DNA from: Agarophyton chilense
Taxonomy: Eukaryota > Rhodophyta > Florideophyceae > Gracilariales > Gracilariaceae
Length of the DNA: 64,000 nt
NCBI GenBank assembly: GCA_030374765.1
Contig: JARGXX010000086.1
Span: 1-64,000, forward strand
Reading direction: 5' to 3'
In this document: one piece after another, positions 24,812 to 36,004 of the stretch
Layout of the letters: the number at the start of each line of letters is the position of its first letter
How positions within the stretch are numbered: position 1 is the first letter of the stretch
Notes under the pieces: model-generated
Told to the model about the DNA's origin: nothing
Databases searched by the model: none
Seen by the model: only the letters and a program-made list of their open reading frames with translations
Translations under genes and position numbers: made by a program

Positions 24812-26369
24812 CAGTGGTGTGCAAAAGTATACAAACACCCCGCAAACCTGGTATGTGGGGCGCAAAAAGTAGAGAGGTAACCCTTGAACACGGTAAAATG
24901 TCGGTAACAAGGTTAGAATGAGTATCATGAATTTTTTTTAATAGAACAGGCACCTAACGAACGGCAGCTACAGAATAACCTATAATACCCGCGTCAAAAG
25001 TAAAAGAACGGAATTTTATTTATTGTACAACACAATAGCAAAGGAGTTTTAATACATTGTTTTCTTCCCATTGGCTCTAACCGCATCCATTAAAAGACGT
25101 GGCATGCTTCTGGAAAGCATAGAGAGCACGTTTGCGTCTAATTTCGACCACTCATCACGTAGTGCCTGTTTTAGGTCGTCTTTTGAACCAAACTGGCGAT
25201 TATCGGCATACACTCTGTAAGCCAAAATACTCCAAAGATTCTCGATAGGGTAAGAATCCGGTGAGTGTGCAGGCCATTCCAAGAGCTCAATATTTTCTTC
25301 ATTAAACCAAGCCATACAGTACCTAGATACATGAATGGGGGCATTGTCTTGCTGAAATATAAGCTCCTTTTCATGGCATTCGCCCACCCAAGGTAGAAAG
25401 CTGGATTTCAGCATCTCTACTTATCGCTCCAAATTAATATTTCCATCAATAAAAACCTAAGGTCCATTTCGATAACGAGAAAAACATGCCCAAACCATTA
25501 CTGAAAATCCTCCATTCTTCCTCTTAGGAAAGGCTTGTTCATCATGACGTAAATCAGGCCAGTAATAAGTCCACCCATCTGGGCCGTCAACGTTAAATTT
25601 TTTCTCGTCGGACCATACAACCATATTCCATTCGTGAGGATAAAATCAATTGTATCGCATAGCCCATTCGAGACGCGCAATTCGATGCTGTTCGGTTATC
25701 AGGGGTACTGATTTTTTCTTCTTGTAGTCGAAGGTGTTCAAGCGATGGATAGCCCTTGTCACAGTAGACACAGAGACGTTAAGATTAAGATTCTTTTTTA
25801 GGACTTTAGTGGAGCAGGATTGCTTAGAAAGCAGCCGCTTTTAGTGATGGGTATCATGGTGTTTGAGGTTTTGCGGCCTTCCACTTCGTTTCTTCGTAAC
25901 ACCTACGCTTTGTCGCTTCAAGCATTGGTGTACAGCTGTTTTGGAGCGATTTACCTGAGTTGCTATGCTTTTTAAGGACAGATTGGCTCCATGAAGTGCA
26001 ATTATTTGGGCTACTTCTGTGCTGGTAAGTTGGTAACCCTTTGACATAGTTTAAAAGGTTTAAAGAACCTTTTAGAGGTCCTAAATTACGAAGGAGAATG
26101 ATTTGTAGTACATATGCCCGATGGATACTATGTTGTGTACGTGAAACATCAGTGCGCGCCTTTTTTGAAATCGTTTTTATATTTTTGCACTGCTGCAGAA
26201 ACAGTGCTTTTAAAACTGTAAGGAACGTATAAGTTTTGGGCCTAAATTGAATGAATAGTGTTTATTGATGATGTGTCAGCTTGCTGTCCTCTAAATTTTT
26301 TCTTCATCTGGCTCTAGGAAGCCCTTTTTGTTAAAAAACACACCGTTCTTATATTTTTGCACACCACTG
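24812..26369 (-). mobile_element. Tc1/mariner DNA transposon
   Basis: The left end CAGTGGTGTGCAAAAGTAT and the right end ATATTTTTGCACACCACTG are inverted repeats of each other, and each is flanked by TA, the Tc1/mariner target duplication. Total length is 1558 bp, normal for the family, and a minus-strand transposase fills most of it. A second, weaker end-like sequence (TATATTTTTGCACTGCTGCAG, about 26175-26196) lies inside the right end, so the right 180 bp may be an internal duplication or an older end. Left of the element only about 50 bases separate it from the array edge. Confidence 0.93.
25049..26047 (-). pseudogene. Tc1-type transposase, full length with in-frame stops
   Basis: From ATG to terminal stop this is 333 codons in a single frame, the usual length for Tc1. 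The N-terminal helix-turn-helix (LTSTEVAQIIALHGANLS...KRQSV) ends in a GRPQ hinge, and a second DNA-binding helix region follows. The catalytic triad is visible: Asp in VVWSDEKKFNVDGPDG, Asp in FQQDNAPIH and Glu in PIENLW. The last two are 34 residues apart, giving DD34E. Four in-frame stop codons (two TAA, one TAG, one TGA) interrupt it, with no frame change. It would cut and paste DNA between the TIRs, but as it stands it is dead. Confidence 0.9.
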
Positions 26370-26371
26370 TA

Positions 26372-29300
26372 TATGGCTGAAGTCAAATTCCTCTGCGAGC
26401 GAAATACGTGTATGACGTTCCATGTACGTGTAGGCGTGCAGGAGCTGATCCACGGCCACCAAACTCTCAGACAATCAGTCTCTCTTCGCATAAGTCTCAG
26501 CGAGGAAGAGTAGTGTGGGTCACAAAAGTCATGATAGATAGTACTGCGGATGTAATAGCCCACTTCTTCGTAGTGCCAGTGCCGTAGTACTTTGACACCT
26601 GTTTTGAGATTGACTTTTCTCAACAGCAAACGTTTTCGTTAATAGATAGTGATCCTGGATCTTCAATGCACCGTGGTAGGTGGGATGAAGGCACCATCGT
26701 TGTGGTTGTTTGTATCACTAAACTTGAATGTAAGCTGTGTCCTACAAAAAGGGTGCCTGATTATCAGCTTCTCTCAACCACATGACAAACACTTTCCGCT
26801 TAGCTAAACCAAAAATATCAAGTAATCAAGCAAAGCTTTCCTCGCAGAGCTTTGGAACCAGGCAGTCATCTAATAATCAATACCTATCAAATTGCCTCTT
26901 ACAATACCATTCTTATCAAAGTAGGCTATGAAAATGTCTGTGTCACGCATGTCGTCAACAAAGTAGAGTCGAGGTATGAATTTCTTACCACGTCCAGGAT
27001 ATTGCAGATGCACCACAGCGATTGGATGACTAATGACATCCACATTTTCTACAGTTCGAGAAGTAAAAAAGAGAACTACTCCTTTTGTTGCAGTATCCGT
27101 ACAATTGACATTGGAAGCCTCTTTTCAACCCTCAATTAACCCAGTCGGCGAAAACGAGCATGTAGAACACGTCGTTCATCTCTTGGCTTAAGAAACAAAA
27201 TGTCTTTCCATAGTAAACTTCGACTTCCCTTGAGCTCCGGCTGCGAAACATACCGAAAAAGTAACACGTTTGTCGCTATTCCTCGTACTGGGAGGACGCA
27301 TGCTATGTCCATGGCATTATGGTCCGAGTTTTATCGTCCCTTAAATGACCCCAGAGAGTGATTGAATCGTTTGCTCCGAGAAGTCCATGAGCCTCATTGC
27401 GGGAAAGTTCGAGCTTGGACATGTAGTACCGCTCGAGGAAACCTCTTAAACCCGGTATGTCGCGGTTTTCCAATTGAGAGATAGAGGAGTGAAAGCATGG
27501 AACTAGAACCGAAAAGTGGGTTTCCTCGCCTGGACAGTCACCACTGGCGATAGAGGACTGGTACAGAGTTTCTACGTCCTGATCCTCAAAATGAGGAATC
27601 GGGAATCCTTTGCGCATACTGTAGAGAGAAGCAGCAGCATGAGATTTGATATTTTCCCTGACAGATTCCGCAAATAGATGCTTGGGCTTAGTCATTTTGT
27701 TGACGTAGCCGATAAAGTTCTCAGTCGTCCACTGTCCAAGTAGAGGAATTGGCCCACAGTCTCGAATATTATCGGCAAGATGTAAACGAAGATGTTACAC
27801 ATACTTACAGAGATGAACGCGATTATATATGTTCTTGTAATAGAAATCAAAAAAATGATCTTAGAAAGCTTTTGCCAGAGCTTCAATTTCATTTACGTCT
27901 TCTTCAGTATGTGTCCATTGACAAACTTTTCGAACAAGCTTAAAAAAGTGCTTCCAACCATACAGAGCTTCACAAGGAACCCATCCATCCAGTACCACAA
28001 GACTTGTGGAGATCGTGAATAACTTCCATTCTGTTGCTTTCCACAATCTACGTTCCTCTAGTCCCCGTGGTGCTCTCGAATGATTTGAGCCAAACACTTT
28101 CCGACATGCATTTAAGTTATGGTTAAAAGCTTCAAATACTTTTCGTGATGACAGACACGCCAACTCAGTATGCCTACCAGAATCGTTAAACCATATTGAA
28201 ACAATATCTTTGGCAACATTCTGAAACAATAAGTGCATGATGTCGACAGGAAACGAGTTAAATGCACGCATTGCGTTAAGGCCTAGCAGAGGAGTGGGAA
28301 CTGTAGAAGATAATCCATTCTCTTTGAGCTGCTGTACAAGTTTAAACTTGGGAACTTTGTTCTTCATCTTTTTCAATTTATCGTAGGTCTGGATAACCTG
28401 CCCATAAAATCGGAGAGGAAGGCATGATGGATCCCATAAGACACGTTCGACAGCTCTCCGTTTCGAGTTTGATCGGTCATGATCAAGAATAGTCGGAGGA
28501 AAGTGACAATGCTGAAAGTGAATGCCTTTGATAAGGTAGAAACGACTAGGCACAAGCCCATTGGATCCTTTGAGATGCGTGAGCTTTTTCATTCCCGGTA
28601 GATCTGCTAAAGTGAAAGCAGATCCAGATGCACCAACTTTTGTTCGTCGTTCCATAATTCTGCTTTTCTTCCGGAGATTGAGACGATTTGCATCTCTGAC
28701 CCAAAGGGGGTGCAGGAAGGCCGTGAGTTCCTTTGGTTCGTTGGGGCCGGAGATAATAACCAACGGAAGCAAACGCTTGGACTTGAGTCTTATACTGGGG
28801 GGAAGCTTCAAAATGACACAGAGAGCCACCCAATATGTGCAGGTAATCTGACTTGAAAGGCTGAACACCGTCTGCAAATAATGCGAGGAATATGTCATAC
28901 TTCACGTGGTCCCGAACACCTTTCTGTAAAACCAAGTCTCGGAAAACCCTGCCAGAGAAGAACTCATTATAAGAGTGGTCAATATCAGAGATGCCCTGCC
29001 AGAGCTACTTGAAAAGAAGAGGTCCTTCAACAGGGCTCCGAAGCATCATCTCGATGTGCTCCCACATGCAATTTATTCAAAACTCTTGATGCCGCCACTT
29101 AGCTCTTCAGCACAGTTCTAACACCTTACGGTCGAACCGTTGGATTTCACCTCAAGAGCTTTGTGGAAGACGGCAAAACATACGTGCTTGGTAGTATAAA
29201 GCCCAGAGTTACGCAACAAGGCTTTGCGTACTCCAAGGTATGAGTCTTATCGAAGAGAAGGCGTCTCAGTCAAGCTCAAGTCTTTGAAAAGATCATTCAT

Positions 29301-29753
29301 GTAATCGTTGTTTACGGAGTGCTTGATGCAAAGTCCAATATATTTGGCGTTATTTTCCATAAACGTAGCAAACCTTTTGTCCCGGCAGACGAAGTAATTA
29401 TTTCCCTGTCGGGCACTAGAACGAAGATCAAAAGTGTGATCGGGTTGGTCGCTGACCGTTATCAAATCCGTCGATGATGACAGCTCTTCATGGTCACTGC
29501 TTTTATACTACGTTTGATGTGTTAAATCACCTTCAAATGTCGACGACGTTAGATTCGATGAAGAGTCGTGAGCCATGTTGAAAGTATCTTCATCTGACTC
29601 TGCGACCTGGGCATATACAGCCTGAAGTTCTAAACAGTTATTGATGGCAGTAGGAAGGCGAATGTGTGCAAAGGGGTCTCCATCTCGTTCATGGTCGCTC
29701 AATATCTTAATTGCAGCCGCTCTATGCCACATCGAAGTCTCTCTTAATACCAA
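26372..29753 (-). pseudogene. CACTA/EnSpm (TNP2-like) transposase remnant
   Basis: The clearest part is a 345-codon frame (28898-27861). It contains LPPSIRLKSKRLLPLVIISG followed by GPNEPKELTAFLHPLW, the pattern typical of TNP2-like transposases, and later FPVDIMHLLFQNVAKDIVSIWF. Just upstream, in another frame, is YDIFLALFADGVQPFKS, the conserved entry to this domain. Downstream frames contain IRDCGPIPLLGQWTTENFIGY and MTKPKHLFAESVREN, then VEVYYGKTFCFLSQEMNDVFYM and a stretch near 26900-27100 (GVVLFFTSRTVENVDVISHP), which resemble the C-terminal part. Frame changes between blocks could be introns or damage. I could not find matching CACTA/TAGTG termini. The Tc1 element abuts or interrupts its 3' side. 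Confidence 0.7.
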
Positions 29754-30533
29754 TTTTCTCTCTTCACATCGGCAGTTTTACTCTGGACGACAGACGTATC
29801 CCAGCAGCCTCATAGTAGATATATGTCATGGAAACAAAACTGAAGCCTTCAATCAAGTTGAATACAATTTCGGTAATGCACTGGCCTAAATTCTCGATCG
29901 GAGGGAACTCCAATCTTGCTGGCGTGCGTCGCGATAATTGGTAAAAAGGCTAGAATAGTGCAGGACACTTTCACTCAACACTCCTGGAGACATGAACAAT
30001 TAACTGCAGTTGTGCAAGAACACCTGTTTTCGTTTCAAAGAGTTCAGCTACATATACGAAGATAATAGAGTGGAGCAGGTATTATACCACTGCGTGAAAG
30101 AATTTGCTTCTTTTCCATTTCTCCCACATAGTTTCTGGCTCATTGAGACGTCATAAAGGCCCTAAAACATGGTGCCAGACAAAAACCAGCTGTACCTCGG
30201 CAACTTTGTACCAATATAGTGAAGAACAATTTTAAACTGGAGTCACAGTGATATCTATCACGATGTGGTCACGTCACACGTCGAAGAAGTTGCGCATCAA
30301 CCCCATCAGCTCGTTGCGCGGGAATTTTCTCTTCGATACCTTTCTTGTTTTCCGCGGAGTCGAATCGACTGAGAGTTGGAGGCTTTAGTAATTCTCTGAG
30401 CAAAAGAACGAGTCTGCATTCTCTCGTTTCACCCGGAAGACGACATAAATTCGCTCCAACGTGTGGGACATACCAAATACTACCTTCACACATCATTGTA
30501 GTTTAGAAATAACTGAACATATCTCTATACAAC
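29754..30533. other. Intergenic stretch, nothing recognised
   Basis: Short frames exist on both strands, including a 75-codon minus-strand frame at 30269-30496, but none shows a family pattern. The + strand just before 30534 is AT-rich with no clear TATA box. Confidence 0.5.
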
Positions 30534-31430
30534 ATGGTTGTGGTAGGGAAAAAGGTGGTGTTTCCTCCGCCTAGTTCACGAATATAGACCAAAGGTAAGA
30601 GCTCGTTCAGCGTTGCAACCGAGATATGCAAAGCAATTTAACAACATAGCGAAGCCCTGAAGGAGAGTGAAAGTCATCATCGTGTCGAGTTTCCGTTCGA
30701 GACTACCAACAAGTACTCAGTGGCTGTATTGAGAACTGCCGGCCGTGTGCTTCGCTCCAATAACTTATTTTCACCGCACGTAGCACGAAAAAGCTTTCAT
30801 GACATCAGGAAAGCAACCAATCCCACCGTTTTCGACAAGGCTGTGACAGCAGTGGTGAAAGATATCAATGACAAGCAAAAACTTTTAATCTACACGGAAG
30901 GAGACTGGGGAGCGACGAAATCTATCATACAGAAGCTCTGCAATGAAGTCGCACATCGAATAAGCAGAAAGAAGAGGAAATTGATGAAGAAGAGAAAGCT
31001 TGCTCAAGGTCCAAGGAATCAGTCAGGACGGAACTCGTCTGATCAGCTGATGGAGGGTTCAGAGAGAGTCAAGATGCAACGTGTGAGGGACAAGAACCCG
31101 AGTCAGAGAAACTTAAGCACGAATGAACTACGCTTGCATCCTGAGGAAACCTTTCCTGCCAAGTATGATCGAAGAAGTAGGCTTCATGATGTAAACAGAG
31201 GTAGCGCCCATTACAGCTCTGATGAGAGTGAAGTAAATAAGTCCCGTTTAGATGAGAGTGACGCAGTAGGCAAGGGAACAAGGAACCAGTGCTTTTCTCG
31301 GAAGGAGAGGTCCCACGGTTCCAAACGAAGAATTGCTGTAGCAGATTCCGAAGATGATACCCAGCCGGTTGCGTCTTCGAAGCGTAAGCCTTTGTCCAGG
31401 GCAGACCAGAAACAAATACGGAAGAAATGA
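30534..31430 (+). pseudogene. Unassigned basic protein with two early in-frame stops
   Basis: One frame runs from an ATG (MVVVGKKVVFPPPSSRI) through a TAG and a TAA near its start and then stays open for about 260 codons to a TGA. The protein has a possibly globular first half (VAVLRTAGRVLRSNNLFSPH, KAVTAVVKDINDKQKLLIY) and a long basic, Ser/Arg-rich second half with clusters such as ISRKKRKLMKKRKL that could act as nuclear localisation signals. I do not recognise the family. The 3' end overlaps the next ORF by 4 bases (ATGA). The early stops may mean a pseudogene, a downstream start or a spliced 5' exon. Confidence 0.45.
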
Positions 31431-31897
31431 CGGCTTGTGTTTGTGTCTCTGACTCCGACTCCTCCATCTGGAAATCCGATGACGAGGACACTGAGCCAAA
31501 GAAAACGGGGGTTGGCTTTGCGATGCGTGACAAAAAGAATGGACAGAGAATATTGAAATGGTACGTTGGTCGTGAGCGGTCTGAAGTTGAGCGCGGAATA
31601 GTTGCACGCAAAGAGAGGCGTCGTGAGTCTCGGGATTCGGAGGTCGCAAACAGCGCTTTGTTTGAGGAGAACGGTGCATCTTCTTCGTCCAAATGCACTG
31701 TTGTGGGGTGCAAGATGGTTGGAGATGCTGTACATAAGAGCAATATATGCGGCAAGCACATGCCCAATCTCTGCGGTCCACGTCTGCTCGGTCGTGCTCA
31801 TGTGGAAGGAAAGTTCATATGTTCCTTTTGGTTGCATAGTAAGCGCGTTGAAGCTGATGCGTTAGGTTTCATGTGCAATCTTGTGTTGAGCATGTGA
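31427..31897 (+). CDS. Unassigned charged protein with a small Cys/His cluster
   Basis: This 156-codon ORF starts inside the stop codon of the preceding ORF. It begins with an acidic Ser/Asp stretch (SDSDSSIWKSDDEDTEP), then a basic region (VARKERRRESRDSE). It ends with a CTVVGCKMVG...NICGKHMP segment, whose C-x4-C and C-x2-H spacing could bind zinc, followed by KFICSFWLHSKR. It shares no recognised motif with a known family. Because the end of the upstream ORF and the start of this one are similarly charged, they may be one protein split by a frame change or a missed intron. Confidence 0.45.
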   Translation: MTACVCVSDSDSSIWKSDDEDTEPKKTGVGFAMRDKKNGQRILKWYVGRERSEVERGIVARKERRRESRDSEVANSALFEENGASSSSKCTVVGCKMVGDAVHKSNICGKHMPNLCGPRLLGRAHVEGKFICSFWLHSKRVEADALGFMCNLVLSM

Positions 31898-31959
31898 CAT
31901 TCGTGTCATACAATTCGTAGTTATTGCAATCGTAGTCATGTTTTGTTGAAAAGGTTATG

Positions 31960-32504
31960 ATGGAATCAAGAAAAGCTTCTTTGTTCTGCGTATTAATTTC
32001 CAAAGAGAACTGGAGTAGCGAATTTGTCGCATGATATCACGAAAATGTTATCAGTAAGAACCTTACACATAGCACGAGTCATCGGCCCTATGAATCGACG
32101 CTAGACAATGTCATCATGAGCTATGACGTGCTCGGAGATGTTTCCTAGGGTGCCTATGGCTCAGCCTACCATTGAAACGCGATCTCGCTTCAGTAGAATC
32201 TTAGTCGTTTCAAAATGCCTTTCCGGGTAACTGAGTTCAATTTCTCCGTTTTCATGATGCGAAGCTGGCTGGGAAAGTCGTTCGGTATGCACATTGCCGT
32301 CGACTGTAATGAGACGCTGCATGATACTGGCATCAGCCTCACGTCCATTCATCGCATACTTTAGAAAATTGCGAAAAATGAGGTTGAAAGGAAGGCACTC
32401 ACGCAACTTATGTGGATAGATGGACAGGATGGCCACACCACACCCATCTTAGCCAGAACCCTGTTCAAGGGCGGGCTTAAACGCTTCTTCGGTGCGCAAG
32501 ACAT
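31960..32504 (-). pseudogene. rps4: Ribosomal protein S4e (RPS4) pseudogene
   Basis: On the minus strand, MSCAPKKRLS and KMGVVW correspond to the S4e start (GPKKHLKR, then a Trp-containing segment). After a frame change, [24 protein letters not shown] and [15 protein letters not shown] match S4e closely ([36 protein letters not shown]). Weaker matches follow: HFETTKI, VGxAIGTLGNI, CDKFATPVLF (compare NSFATRLSNIFVIG). S4e is a universal eukaryotic and archaeal component of the small ribosomal subunit. At least one frame change and three in-frame stops make this copy non-functional. The lack of visible introns would fit a retrocopy, but decay has removed any other sign. It is about 180 codons against about 260 normally. 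Confidence 0.75.
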
Positions 32505-33795
32505 GATGTGCTATACCTTGTTTCAGAGATCAGCTGAGTGAGGTTCTTGTATTAATAACTTCGGATGATGGGCTTGGGCTGACTACGGCGGCTGCGGCGA
32601 CGGTTGCATCGGAGGGAGTTCTGGAGAAGAAGCTGATTAAGTGCAGATGCCAGCTATTGTTGGCGAGGAAGAGGTAGGGAGTGGGTGTGATCTGTGTGCA
32701 GAAGATCAGGAGCAGCAGGGTGAAAAGAGACGGACTAAAAGCGTACAGCGAGGGCGGTGGATGACTCAAAGGCAACGAAAGCGTGAACAGAATGGAACTG
32801 GGAGGGGAGGGGCCCGGTAAGGCGGTGGTCCAGTCGTCCTAACGGGAATGCGAGGAGAGCGGCAGCTGCCGAGTTACCGGATTTGTCTGCAGCGGAAGCT
32901 TGATGTGTGTACTACAGAAGGGTGGAAGGACTGGATGCTTGCGTCAGGCGGAGAACTCAGAAGGAAGGTGGTCCAAATGCTTGCGCATTTTGGTGTAACT
33001 GCGCCCATGATTTTGGCTGTGAGATCTAACAAATGGTGACATTGGGACTTTCATCGCTGTCCTTCAGGATGTTACAAACGACGGAGCGCTTCTGACGAAT
33101 ACAGTGCGATTCGCGAGGGTGTGCGAAGATAAAACTCCCAAAGAAGCCAGTGCTGAGGAAGGAAGAAGGTACAAGGTTTGTTCGAATTGTGGTGGGTCTC
33201 GATAGGTGGCACGGATTTCGAAGCGGTGATGCAGTCTGCGATTGAGGGGGTGAAGCGCCAGGTATATCCGGCGTGGGGAAGAGGGGCGGAGTGGTTGCGG
33301 ACGGGGAATACGGGCAAACGGAGGCGGGTCGGGAGCGGCATCGGCGGACAGAACTATGGGCTTGAAGAAGTCTCGTAGTTCTAGAGAAATTCGGGACTTG
33401 AGATCGGTTAACATACAAAAAGAAAACGGGTACTGTACAGTACAAAGATAATGGAACACCTTTTAAGTACTTCTATGGCAAAAAATGATTTAATTTTTGT
33501 GTACCTTTGTATGTTTACAAGGGAATACGCTCGTGACGTATGCGTAACCTTGTACAGTACATGGTATGATATGTTAAATGTTCGTGTAGCTGTCGCCTCA
33601 ACCATTCCACTACTGTTGTTTACGCATTTGGAAAGGTCCTTACTCAGGAGTTCGTCGAATAGGGCAAGAAAAAATGCCGGCATTAACCCGGCATTGCAGT
33701 TTTGAATTAATAACGGCGGTCAACCCGTGTTCTCCCAAAGGCTGTGAACCATGATTTGGGAAAAACTTACCCCAGTGCAACTCTAGGGCACAACT
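32505..33795. other. Gene-poor stretch
   Basis: Overlapping short frames on both strands reflect composition (Ser/Pro-rich on minus, Gly/Arg-rich on plus, 32530-33380). On the + strand a segment at 33036-33190 reads as reasonable protein (FARVCEDKTPKEASAEEGRR, then VCSNCGG) but has no family assignment and no clean ends. Nothing else is supported. Confidence 0.4.
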
Positions 33796-33799
33796 CAAG

Positions 33800-33880
33800 A
33801 GCCTCCAGAGCCTCAAACCCGCGACCCCCGCAGTCGTCTCAGCAGTATTTCACGTGTCACCGGTTGCGCTAGGCGCCCGC
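33800..33880 (-). repeat. tRNA-like sequence, possible SINE relic
   Basis: On the minus strand TAGCGCAACCGG fits the Pol III A box (TRGCNNANNNGG). About 40 bases downstream GGTTTGAGGCT resembles the B box (GGTTCGANNCC) with two mismatches. The acceptor stem does not pair, so this is not a functional tRNA. A decayed tRNA-derived SINE head is the simplest reading. No second copy was seen in the window. Confidence 0.35.
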
Positions 33881-36004
33881 AGCTCACGACGGTCGCGAGT
33901 GATCTGACAATTTTGAGTGTATTTGAACGCAAGCGGCATTGTCCTTCACGACGCCTGCCTTCGCGCCTTGCTTGCAACTGCAGCGTAATCTACTCAAAGA
34001 TTTCCACCACTTCGAATAGAGGGCCGTTATTGGGCTGCTCTTGCTCCTTACGTGGTAAAGTCTGCCTCCCGCAGACGACCACATATACCTGCGCCGGACA
34101 CTGCACTTTTCGCAGATCCCTCCTCCCCCCCTCCCCACATCCTCTTTTAATCTCATAATCGACTAGGACTAACTCAGAGCTTCCAAACAGCGACACATCA
34201 TGGGCAGTGTGTCTCAGTTTGAGTGGGGCATAAAGCCAAGGTTTATGGTTAGCTTTTGAGGCTCTTCTCTATACCTTCTCGGTGTGCAAGGAGTCGAACA
34301 AACACTTTATGGATGGTACTGGGTCCGAATTAGCCCGGCACACTTGCCGTGCTTTTTGGCGTCGTCTAGTTCCTCATTCTAGAATAGTTTCGGATCTTGT
34401 TGTGCCGAGCAATTGCAGCACATCGCAGCGCGGTGCTTTCTCGTCTTAGAAAGCTATATTTTGTTTCGGCCGCTCGGTAGAATGGCCGTTTGCAGGTAAA
34501 TCTTCCAGTAATTTCCCTTCTGGTGGTCATTGTTCTCATCCCGCTTTAGTTTTCTATTGATGGAATCGAAATGCGCAATACTGACCAGCCCATTCGCGCC
34601 ATTTATTACTCGCCGGATACACTCAAGGCGAGATATGTTTTGTAGTCCGTCGAACCGAGATAAAAAGTAACTCATCCAGAACATATGGAGAAGCTTGCCA
34701 ATCGAAAGTTGGAACCATTGAAAAGCCTCTTATTTTCTGCCACAAGTTTAATCCATGTCGTTTCAATTCTGAGCTCCAGTGCGGCGGATCCTGACTGTTT
34801 TCTATGGTTCTACAGAGAACAAAACCAAGAATCGACGATTTGGGGCATATGCTAAGACGATTTGATAGCCCCCCAGGATCCATTTGTCGGAGACTCGTGA
34901 CTTTAAACAAACTTTTGTAGTTTAGCATGCCGCGAGTACTTTTTAAACATACCGCATGTGTGTATGATCTACGTTGATGCATAAGAACCTCGAGAGGGTG
35001 ATAGTGATTCCGCCCTTATTAAGGAAGAAAGTACTCAGCCGAGGTTGCTATCAATCTTACTCATTTCGGATGCAAGGTCAAGAGCAAGAGCATTGTAGCC
35101 CTGTTACTGGTATCTACTACATAAGACGGTTATCATTTCCTCTTGCATTTTTCAGCTGTTGTACTCTGTCGCAATAATTCAGGATGAAATATGACAAATC
35201 CTTGGCGAGCCACACATATGCCGAATCTTGATTCCCGGACATTCGCTACACGCACCTCGCCGGATCTCGTGTCCGATGTCACATGCACCCCCGCCGCTAC
35301 GAATGACACATACGGCCAACTACTTCAACAACATTCCATTAGGGTTGGAAGACAACCAGCCTGTTTGAGATAAGAAGAGTACACAACACTGTCGGGAAGC
35401 AAGCATGTCTGCCACGGGAATTTGTTCCAGCCACACCGGTGTAAAGTGCTCAACGCACTTTGGGGCATGAGGCTACGTGGTTGGCCCGATTAACACGAGT
35501 GAAACTAACACAAGCTGCAAGAAGCAATGCTGCACAACTATACGTCGAAGCGCGACTGTTATCAGAAACCGAACCGGTCGCTGTTGGTGAGACGAAGAAC
35601 TGGGTGTATCTTACGCTGCACTCACTTCGTGCAACTTTACACGGCCTTCTTTTTCAGGTGCACACCGGCACTACATGGGAGTTCTCATTAAATTGCTGCT
35701 ACAAACTATGTTTTCATCTCACATGCAAGGCGGAGAAGCGAAACGCCGTGTCTTATATATTGTGCGTTGCGTAAGAATATGTCTGTGTTTGTCAGCGCTC
35801 TTTAGTGAAGTCTATAGTGTGACTCCACACCCGTTTCACGAACCGCCCAACACCCTGCTCTCGTCGCTACTTTTTTCTAGCTCGTTGCGTCACATTCTGT
35901 TCACCACGCACTCGCTTACATCCAGTTTCTCACGCCAATCCCATTCTTTCCTACTCAAATCCGTGCCCGCCCTTTTTCCCCCTTCCCTTTTTCGCCGCTT
36001 CGAA
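33881..36004. other. Gene-poor stretch upstream of the ferlin-like gene
   Basis: Short frames on both strands show no recognised family. The last 250 bases look like a promoter and leader: an AT patch CTTATATATTG near 35752, then a strongly pyrimidine-rich run (35880-36000) ending in CGAAATGGCG, a good start context for the next gene. Confidence 0.4.

Noticed and set aside
24755-30000. A complete CACTA element with both ends
   Set aside because: Only a CACTA word at the array edge was found. No inverted TAGTG partner with matching subterminal sequence was seen.
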